Assembly: GCA_003448025.1 (NCBI GenBank)
Contig: DLXL01000106.1
Coordinates: forward strand, 4,589-14,352
Direction of reading: 5' to 3'
DNA length: 9,764 nucleotides
Origin: Saprospirales bacterium
Lineage (GTDB): Bacteria > Bacteroidota > Bacteroidia > Chitinophagales > Saprospiraceae
Shown: positions 5,170-9,764 of the stretch, piece after piece
Numbering within the stretch: position 1 is the stretch's first letter
How the letters are laid out: each line of letters starts with the position of its first letter
Notes under the pieces: model-generated
What the model was told of the DNA's origin: nothing
What the model saw: only the letters and a program-made list of their open reading frames with translations
Database searches by the model: none
Translations under genes and position numbers: made by a program

Positions 5170-6570
5170 ATGAAACGTTTACTTTTTTCCATACTGGCCT
5201 TTCTGCCAACAGGTTTGCTTTTGGCGCAGCAGCATCCGGAAACACACGTCACTCCCGCCCCTCAAAAAGCTGAAAACCTGCTGGAGGCTTTTGAACGCGG
5301 TCAATTTCACGGCAGTTTCCGCACTTTTATTATGGCTACCGACAATGCCCGGCAACTCACAGATTATTATGCCTGGGCCGCTGGCGGAAGTTTGCATTTT
5401 GTTTCTGCCCCCTGGCACGGCTTCAATTTTGGTTTGGGAGGGGTATTCAATTACAACCTCAGCTCTTCCGATCTGGGTACTAAAGACAGTCTGACCGGAG
5501 CCCTGAACCGGTATGAAATAGGTTTGTTCGATGTAGAACGCCCAGACAACAGAAATGATCTGGATCGAATTGAAGAGTTATTTTTGCGTTATCAGTGGAA
5601 AAAATCACGCATTACGGTTGGGCAACAATCCCTGCAAACTCCTTTTGTTAATTACCAGGATGGCCGAATGCGTCCAACCGCCGAATCCGGTGCATGGCTG
5701 GAGTATCAGGAGGTAAAAAACCTGAAAGTAGAAGGTGGTTGGTTATGGAAAATATCTCCGCGGAGCACAGTTGAGTGGTACAGTATTGGCGAATCCATCG
5801 GACTTTATCCCAAAGGACTCAATCCAGATGGTACCGGTAGCGGATATCCTGAACATTTGGAGAGTAAGGGAATTGGCCTGCTGGGAGTGACCAAAAACTG
5901 GGGCTCTAACAGTAAAATCCAGGTTTGGAACCAATTCGTGGATAATATTTTCAACACGGCATTTGTGCAGTTTGACCATGTGCAGCCGCTCAAAAACGAC
6001 CACAAATGGATTTTAGGCGCTCAGTTTACCCATCAGGATGCGCTCGCTCACGGCGGTCATACCGACGCTTCTAAAACCTATTTCCAGAAAGGCGCCCAAT
6101 CCAACATCATCAGCGCACAAACTGGTTGGGAATATGGCCAGTGGCGCGCGCTGGCTGCCTACACCCATGTAACCTCCGAGGCCCGATTTCTTTCTCCGCG
6201 CGAATGGGGACGCGAGCCTTTTTATACCTTCATGCAGCGCGAACGGGTAGAAGGCAGCGGCAATTCACATTCCGCCACTGCACGCGTTCAATGGCAAAAT
6301 CCCAAAAAACGACTCAAAGTTGAAGCCGCTTACGGCCATTTTTACCTGCCTGATGTGAAAGAAGTGGCCCTGAACAAATATGCATTCCCATCCTTCAATC
6401 AATTTAACTTCGATGTCCGCTATGCCTTCGGTGGCGTGCTAAAAGGACTGCGTATGCAATTTCTGTATGTACGCAAGGGACTGCTAGGCAATGTTTATGG
6501 TAACGACAGGTATGTGATCAATAAAGTACAAATGTCGCACTACAACCTTATCCTGAATTATGTGTATTAA
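5170..6570 (+). CDS. OprD-like outer-membrane porin
   Basis: This 466-residue protein has a signal peptide (residues 1-19, ending LLLA before QQ) and alternating amphipathic beta-strand sequence throughout, ending in the aromatic LNYVY expected of an outer-membrane barrel. Segments resembling OprD-family porins include FHGSFRTF, YYAWAAGGSLHFVSAPWHGF, RMRPTAESGAWLEYQ and the following strand. These proteins are monomeric barrels that let specific small solutes through. The start at 5170 is chosen because a signal peptide begins there and GAAGGA (5157-5162) sits 7 nt upstream. An in-frame ATG at 5068 lies inside regulatory site C and would add a non-signal-like extension. Next to a YeeE/YedE transporter and under the same operator type, it could admit a sulfur anion such as thiosulfate, but the substrate is inferred only from context. 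Confidence 0.8.
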   Translation: MKRLLFSILAFLPTGLLLAQQHPETHVTPAPQKAENLLEAFERGQFHGSFRTFIMATDNARQLTDYYAWAAGGSLHFVSAPWHGFNFGLGGVFNYNLSSSDLGTKDSLTGALNRYEIGLFDVERPDNRNDLDRIEELFLRYQWKKSRITVGQQSLQTPFVNYQDGRMRPTAESGAWLEYQEVKNLKVEGGWLWKISPRSTVEWYSIGESIGLYPKGLNPDGTGSGYPEHLESKGIGLLGVTKNWGSNSKIQVWNQFVDNIFNTAFVQFDHVQPLKNDHKWILGAQFTHQDALAHGGHTDASKTYFQKGAQSNIISAQTGWEYGQWRALAAYTHVTSEARFLSPREWGREPFYTFMQRERVEGSGNSHSATARVQWQNPKKRLKVEAAYGHFYLPDVKEVALNKYAFPSFNQFNFDVRYAFGGVLKGLRMQFLYVRKGLLGNVYGNDRYVINKVQMSHYNLILNYVY

Positions 6571-6610
6571 GCGAGTTGGGCTATATTTTTTATCAGGTTA
6601 TTGGACACAC

Positions 6611-6655
6611 GTGACATTTGTCACATAATTACTTTGAGCAAAGTCATCACCTTTG
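6611..6655 (+). promoter_or_regulatory. Crp/Fnr-like site D and promoter of the YeeE/YedE operon
   Basis: The dyad GTGACATTTGTCAC (6611-6624) has perfect half-sites and is followed after 23 nt by CACCTTTG (6648-6655), a 7-of-8 match to TAnnTTTG. The first YeeE/YedE start codon is 58 nt downstream. The region 6571-6713 otherwise holds no gene and no convincing terminator after the porin. Confidence 0.82.
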
Positions 6656-6713
6656 TTGATAGAAATCACCTGCTCTGATTAACGGCTTAAAATTCAAACA
6701 TCTGCAACAAATC

Positions 6714-7277
6714 ATGATAGAAACGCTTTCAAAACCATGGCCCTGGTGGGCAGCCGGCGCCATCATTGGGCTTATCGTTCCGGCATTACTTATTTTAGGC
6801 AATAAGCACTTCGGGCTGTCGGCTAATTTGCGCCATGCCTGCGCGGCCTGCTTTCCGGCCAACATTAAATTTTTCAAGTATGAATGGCGAAAGGAAGTGT
6901 GGAACTTCTTTTTTGTTGGAGGCATTATTGCCGGCGCTATCATCGCTTCTACCGTATTTGCCAACCCTGAACCTGTTCAGGTGGCACCAGCATTAGCCGA
7001 AGAAATAAAGGCTTATGGGATCACGGATTTCAGCAGCATGATTCCAACTCAACTCGTTTCCTGGGAGAGCTTGTTCACCCTTCGTGGATTTGTTATGCTG
7101 GTATTTGGCGGCTTTCTGGTGGGTTTCGGTTCCAGATATGCCGGAGGTTGCACCAGCGGTCATGCCATCATGGGTCTTTCTGATTTACAATGGCCATCGC
7201 TCATTGCCACCATTTTCTTCATGGTAGGAGGCTTTATTATGGCCAATCTGATCCTGCCTTACATCATGGTCCTATAA
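6714..7277 (+). CDS. YeeE/YedE-family sulfur-compound transporter, first half
   Basis: This 187-residue membrane protein belongs to the YeeE/YedE (TsuA-type) family, whose characterised member imports thiosulfate using conserved cysteines along the path. The signature GFGSRYAGGCTSGHAIMGL lies at 137-155 with Cys146 and His150. Hydrophobic segments lie at about 10-29, 64-83, 122-140 and 162-185. A CACAAC-like pair (Cys43, Cys46) sits after the first helix. It is about half the length of one-piece family members and is followed 19 nt later by the second half, so the two products probably assemble as one transporter in the inner membrane. It is the first gene after promoter D. Thiosulfate or another reduced sulfur species is the likely substrate; direction is inferred as import. 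Confidence 0.92.
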   Translation: MIETLSKPWPWWAAGAIIGLIVPALLILGNKHFGLSANLRHACAACFPANIKFFKYEWRKEVWNFFFVGGIIAGAIIASTVFANPEPVQVAPALAEEIKAYGITDFSSMIPTQLVSWESLFTLRGFVMLVFGGFLVGFGSRYAGGCTSGHAIMGLSDLQWPSLIATIFFMVGGFIMANLILPYIMVL

Positions 7278-7296
7278 AAATACAATCCAAGCGCTC

Positions 7297-7836
7297 ATGT
7301 CTACTACAATAAAAGATTTCAAATCTCCTTCAGCGGAGGAAATCGCAGCTGCTTTAAACAACGATTTTGAAACGCGCTCGCTTGATACCATGTGTGTCAA
7401 CGAATCGCAACTCAACCACCCCTGGTGGTATAATTTCAAATACAGCCTGGTTGGACTCATTTTTGGTATTGCCTTCGTGAAAGCCGAAATTGTTTCCTGG
7501 TTCCGTATTCAGGAAATGTTCCGCTTTCAATCCTTTCACATGTATGGTGTTATCGGAACTGGCGTGGTGTTAGGCGCGCTCTCTGTATGGCTGATTAAAA
7601 AATTTCAGGTCAAAACCATCTATGGTGAAGCCATTGAGTTCCATCCTAAGAAGTTCAATCGCGGTCAGATTTTTGGCGGTGTGATCTTTGGATTTGGCTG
7701 GGCTATGACCGGAGCTTGTCCGGGCCCCTTGTTCGCCCAGATTGGCTCCGGCGCATTTGTTATTGCAGTTACCCTTCTGAGTGCCATCGGCGGCACCTGG
7801 CTGTACGGTTACCTGCGCGATCGTTTACCTCACTAG
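7297..7836 (+). CDS. YeeE/YedE-family transporter, second half (DUF6691-like)
   Basis: This 179-residue membrane protein carries the second-half signature of split YeeE/YedE transporters, GFGWAMTGACPGPLFAQIG (132-150), with Cys141 as the likely substrate-contacting residue. Membrane segments lie at about 48-66, 84-101, 125-142 and 152-170. The first ~40 residues are hydrophilic and cytoplasmic-looking, and include Cys33. It starts 19 nt after the preceding gene in the same direction, so it is cotranscribed from promoter D. Split pairs of this kind commonly travel with rhodanese genes in Bacteroidota, as here. The TAG stop adjoins a fold-back repeat. Confidence 0.92.
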   Translation: MSTTIKDFKSPSAEEIAAALNNDFETRSLDTMCVNESQLNHPWWYNFKYSLVGLIFGIAFVKAEIVSWFRIQEMFRFQSFHMYGVIGTGVVLGALSVWLIKKFQVKTIYGEAIEFHPKKFNRGQIFGGVIFGFGWAMTGACPGPLFAQIGSGAFVIAVTLLSAIGGTWLYGYLRDRLPH

Positions 7837-7959
7837 AGGCTGTCTTAAAAGTCGTATCTTTACCGCAGAGGCGGAGAGACGCAGCGTGCTTGATAATCAT
7901 TTTTTACACCTCTGCGTCTCCCCGCCTCTGCGGTAAAAAATTACGTTTAAGATCCCTTC
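7836..7959. repeat. TA-flanked fold-back with long CCGCAGAGGCG palindrome
   Basis: A near-perfect 26-position stem (7859-7884 with 7912-7937, one mismatch at 7875/7921) encloses a 27-nt loop. Outside it a 7-bp pair, TCTTAAA (7843-7849) with TTTAAGA (7946-7952), sits within weaker terminal repeats (7835-7855 versus 7940-7960, about 14 of 21 matching). TA flanks both edges. There is no T tract, so it is not a classical terminator. It separates the transporter pair from the lipoprotein rhodanese without any visible new promoter, so it may be transcribed as an RNA hairpin within the operon. Confidence 0.65.
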
Positions 7960-7976
7960 TAAAAAACTTTAATTCA

Positions 7977-8366
7977 ATGAAATATCTGGCTATTATTCCA
8001 TTCCTCATGCTCGGCTTTATGGCATGCACCCAACCTGTCATGAAACAAATAGGATTGAAGGAGGCTAAAGAACTTCTGGCAGCCAAAGATCCTAATCTCC
8101 AGATTGTGGATTTGCGCACCCCGGCCGAGATCAAACAAACCGGGATTATTGAAGGCGCTGCCATCATGGACTTTACGGCAGCTGATTTTGATGCCAAAGT
8201 AAAAACACTAAGCAAAAAGCGTCCGGTGTTGCTCTATTGCGCAGCCGGTGGCAGAAGTGCTTCCGCTGCCCAGCAGTTGCATCAGCAAGGCTTTAAAACG
8301 GTATACGACTTATCGCCTGGTATGTCAGGCTGGTTGAATGCCGGCAATAAGACCATTAAACAATAG
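7977..8366 (+). CDS. Rhodanese-like lipoprotein or exported sulfurtransferase
   Basis: This 129-residue protein has a hydrophobic N-terminus (MKYLAIIPFLMLGFMAC) ending in Cys17, a plausible though non-canonical lipobox, followed by one rhodanese domain. Seen in the domain: IVDLRTPAEI (43-52), the GAAIMDF strand (60-66) and the active-site loop CAAGGRS at 88-94, with Cys88 the catalytic residue. It should act in the periplasm, possibly membrane-tethered, handling sulfane sulfur delivered to or released from the YeeE/YedE transporter. The start at 7977 is chosen because the signal begins there; the longer open frame upstream reads through the repeat and is not supported. The next gene follows 4 nt after its stop. 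It differs from the cytoplasmic rhodanese at 98-472 in location and active loop. Confidence 0.9.
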   Translation: MKYLAIIPFLMLGFMACTQPVMKQIGLKEAKELLAAKDPNLQIVDLRTPAEIKQTGIIEGAAIMDFTAADFDAKVKTLSKKRPVLLYCAAGGRSASAAQQLHQQGFKTVYDLSPGMSGWLNAGNKTIKQ

Positions 8367-8370
8367 CAAA

Positions 8371-8613
8371 ATGACCACTCTACTGAGTAACTGGCATTTC
8401 ATGCGCATTTTCAGGGCTGTCATTGCCGTTTGGGCCATTGCAGAAGCATGGCGCACTGGCGAATGGCTGCTACTTTTCCCGGGAGGCATTTTCGCCTTGC
8501 AGGCTATTTTTGATGTAGGCTGCTGTGGCGCTTCAGGTTGTGCGCCCGCCCAACGCAATTTTGTCCAGCCAGGCGAAAAAGACACCGAAGTGGTGTACGA
8601 AGAAATAAGGTAA
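8371..8613 (+). CDS. Small membrane protein with GCCGxxGC motif (DUF2892-like)
   Basis: This 80-residue protein has two hydrophobic helices (about 11-27 and 31-49) followed by a cysteine cluster, GCCGASGC at 50-57 (Cys51, Cys52, Cys57), and a polar tail. Small DUF2892-like proteins of this sort often accompany or are fused to rhodaneses. The function is unknown, but the cysteines could accept persulfide sulfur or bind metal. The start at 8371 is chosen because it lies 4 nt after the rhodanese stop and begins just before the hydrophobic region; an in-frame ATG at 8338 overlaps the rhodanese. It is the last gene of the operon and is followed by a small hairpin and a terminator. Confidence 0.82.
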   Translation: MTTLLSNWHFMRIFRAVIAVWAIAEAWRTGEWLLLFPGGIFALQAIFDVGCCGASGCAPAQRNFVQPGEKDTEVVYEEIR

Positions 8614-8653
8614 CAGGAGTTGAGCTCCTGTAATTTCGTTTTGTTTTGATGTG

Positions 8654-8687
8654 TAGCGGCCGTCGGTATGATGGCCGCTATTTTTTT
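8654..8687 (+). terminator. Rho-independent terminator of the YeeE/YedE-rhodanese operon
   Basis: An 8-bp stem (TAGCGGCC 8654-8661 with GGCCGCTA 8673-8680) with an 11-nt loop runs into seven T residues (8681-8687). A smaller 6-bp hairpin, CAGGAG/CTCCTG, at 8614-8630 follows the last stop codon directly. The stem overlaps the end of the minus-strand DUF2490 tail. Confidence 0.88.
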
Positions 8688-8767
8688 ATCCCTATTTGCT
8701 GGCTCAGGGTAAGTCGCAAAACATCCCGATCATACCATGTGTTTCCTGCCGTATTTTGTTGAGTCAG
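8678..8767 (-). pseudogene. Out-of-frame 3' tail of the DUF2490 gene
   Basis: In the -1 frame relative to the upstream DUF2490 reading frame, the minus strand encodes LTQQNTAGNTWYDRDVLRLT then LSQQIGIKK and a TAG at 8680-8678. The alternating polar/hydrophobic pattern and the ending fit a last membrane beta-strand of an outer-membrane protein. The reading joins at about 8765-8780, where the main frame ends in FRIFG then TGA. A single missing base, or a sequencing error, would explain it. Confidence 0.55.
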
Positions 8768-9210
8768 CCAAAGATTCGAAAAGCAACCCGAAATCCACCT
8801 GAATTTGATTCAGGGAAAAAACGCTGCTCTGTGCGCAGCCGATGTTGAAAGACCTTATTCCTGACGAAAAATGCTTGCCATAACCGGTATTCGGCCATTG
8901 CCAATCCTTCAATTTCAGGCCTTTGAGCCGCTACTCGGGAAAATGTAAATCCACCCCAGATTTCCTGGTTCCGGAGAAATCTGCGATGGATATGCAGGTG
9001 CGCAATAAACTGATGCGCTCCATAGGAAGGTTTAATAAAAATCCGGTTATCAGCTTCCAGGTGTAAAGCCCATTTAGGCTGCATTTGCCACCGAACATTA
9101 TACCGGGTCCATACCAACGCCTGATCGAAAGTCTGAACCTGTGCTTTTACGGCAATTGGGATCCAAAATATGAATACCCTCAGCCAGACTCTCCATCTAT
9201 GGTTGATCAT
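8764..9210 (-). CDS. DUF2490-family outer-membrane-type protein, likely 3' frameshifted
   Basis: This 148-residue product has a signal peptide (about residues 1-23, ending VKAQ) and a beta-rich body. DUF2490-like features are FDQALVWTRYNVRWQMQPKWAL (28-49), LEADNRIF (51-58), YGAHQFIAHLHIHRRF (63-78), WGGFTFSRV (85-93) and HRLRTEQRFF (123-132). Family members are usually about 200 residues or more, and here the frame closes soon after HRLRTEQRFF. A continuation in the -1 frame runs to 8678, so the gene is probably frameshifted; it would then encode about 178 residues and still be short. The ATG overlaps the stop of the DUF983 gene (ATGA), suggesting coupled translation. Function is unknown; the family is thought to form an outer-membrane barrel. 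Confidence 0.7.
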   Translation of the reverse strand: MINHRWRVWLRVFIFWIPIAVKAQVQTFDQALVWTRYNVRWQMQPKWALHLEADNRIFIKPSYGAHQFIAHLHIHRRFLRNQEIWGGFTFSRVAAQRPEIEGLAMAEYRLWQAFFVRNKVFQHRLRTEQRFFPESNSGGFRVAFRIFG

Positions 9211-9614
9211 GACTTGGCAGCCAGGTCCAGTTGGTATTTTTCAATGGCTTTCGGATCATATTTGACGTGCATGTTGATCCACATCAATCGGGAAATCCGG
9301 AAAATGTATACGAAATTAATGGCCACCACCAGAATCAACAATGCGTAAGCCAGAAGCTCGTCTAACTTGAGGTACCAGTGGAAAAACATCACCGATAATA
9401 AACTTACCCAGGCCAGCCAGATATAGGAAATAAACATGGAACCATAATAATACCCCGGCTCCGGAAAATAGTTGAGATTGCACTTTGGGCAGCGTTGATA
9501 CATGTCGAACGATTTTTTGAACGACCAGCTGCCGGTTTCAAACATTTCACCCTCATGACAACGTGGGCATTTGAGGTGAAAAATGCTGTAAGATTTTGAG
9601 CCTTTTTGTAACAT
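9207..9614 (-). CDS. DUF983 zinc-ribbon membrane protein
   Basis: This 135-residue protein has an N-terminal zinc ribbon (CPRC at 16-19 and CPKC at 42-45), then the conserved NYFPEPGYYYGSMFISY segment (48-64) and two membrane helices (about 60-80 and 86-107). A polar C-terminal tail follows. This arrangement is the DUF983 family, common in Bacteroidota and alphaproteobacteria and of unknown function; the four cysteines should bind one zinc. No Crp/Fnr-like GTGAC-N4-GTCAC site is present upstream, so it appears separate from the sulfur regulon. Its stop codon overlaps the start of the DUF2490 gene. Confidence 0.9.
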   Translation of the reverse strand: MLQKGSKSYSIFHLKCPRCHEGEMFETGSWSFKKSFDMYQRCPKCNLNYFPEPGYYYGSMFISYIWLAWVSLLSVMFFHWYLKLDELLAYALLILVVAINFVYIFRISRLMWINMHVKYDPKAIEKYQLDLAAKS

Positions 9615-9673
9615 GATACCGGGATTGTTCCTTTTTGACCACTATGGCAATGATCGTACTTGAACAGGTGGCG

Positions 9674-9712
9674 CAAAGTTCCCGAATATTTGGAGATAAC
9701 AGGTGGTGTTAT
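9674..9712 (-). promoter_or_regulatory. Possible promoter and operator of the DUF983 gene
   Basis: GAACTTTG on the minus strand (9681-9674) is a 7-of-8 match to the -7 element TAnnTTTG, 59 nt before the start codon. Just upstream is a palindrome ATAACA-N5-TGTTAT (9696-9712). A 9-nt direct repeat AACAGGTGG occurs at 9663-9671 and 9698-9706. Short matches like these arise by chance, so this is tentative. The rest of 9615-9764 shows no gene. Confidence 0.3.
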
Positions 9713-9764
9713 TTAAGGTTATGATGGACTTTTTTACGCCGATTTTTTACTGACGGGGTGACTG

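Noticed and set aside
7716..7976. N-terminal extension of the lipoprotein rhodanese
   Set aside because: It reads out of frame through the transporter gene and through the palindromic repeat. The signal sequence begins at 7977.
8730..8912. 60-residue minus-strand open frame in the third frame of the DUF2490 region
   Set aside because: Its sequence does not continue the DUF2490 pattern, whereas the -1 frame tail does.

Overview
The window looks like Bacteroidota DNA, possibly Saprospirales-like. The signs are a type IX secretion (T9SS) C-terminal sorting domain, promoters with the Bacteroidota -7 element TAnnTTTG, start codons with AT-rich rather than strong Shine-Dalgarno leaders, and DUF983 and DUF2490 genes. 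The genus cannot be fixed from sequence alone.

Layout. (1) 1-1774, plus strand: a cytoplasmic single-domain rhodanese, a decayed TlpA/thioredoxin-like relic, and a membrane-anchored DsrE-like protein. These sit among several short-period or fold-back repeats, and the stretch ends with a stray T9SS sorting-domain tail on the minus strand. (2) 1775-4954, minus strand: a decaheme c-type cytochrome translationally coupled (ATGA) to a diheme b-type membrane cytochrome, and upstream of them a secreted T9SS kelch/beta-propeller-like protein. (3) 5170-8613, plus strand: an OprD-like outer-membrane porin, a split YeeE/YedE (TsuA-type) sulfur-compound transporter in two genes, a lipoprotein-like periplasmic rhodanese and a small Cys-rich membrane protein. 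(4) 8678-9614, minus strand: a DUF983 zinc-ribbon membrane protein coupled (ATGA) to a DUF2490 outer-membrane-type protein that appears frameshifted at its 3' end.

The main result is a small regulon visible in the DNA. Four promoters carry a GTGAC-N4-GTCAC dyad (one with a single mismatch), a Crp/Fnr-type operator shape. They lie upstream of the cytochrome b/c pair, the T9SS kelch protein, the porin and the YeeE/YedE operon. In all four the dyad ends exactly 23 nt before a TAnnTTTG-like -7 element, so the centres are 34 bp apart, which places the operator near -41, the class II activator position. This links an outer-membrane porin, a sulfur-compound importer, rhodaneses, a quinone-linked b/c electron-transfer module and an extracellular T9SS protein in one candidate reduced-sulfur response (thiosulfate, persulfide or polysulfide). 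The regulator itself and any persulfide dioxygenase or sulfide:quinone reductase are not in the window.

The genome here also shows active remodelling. There is a 161-bp TA-flanked fold-back (MITE-like) element abutting the DsrE stop codon, a second weaker TA-flanked fold-back abutting a YeeE/YedE stop codon, and an 8-nt-period palindrome after the first rhodanese. Gene relics of TlpA, of a T9SS tail and of the DUF2490 3' end lie between the intact genes.
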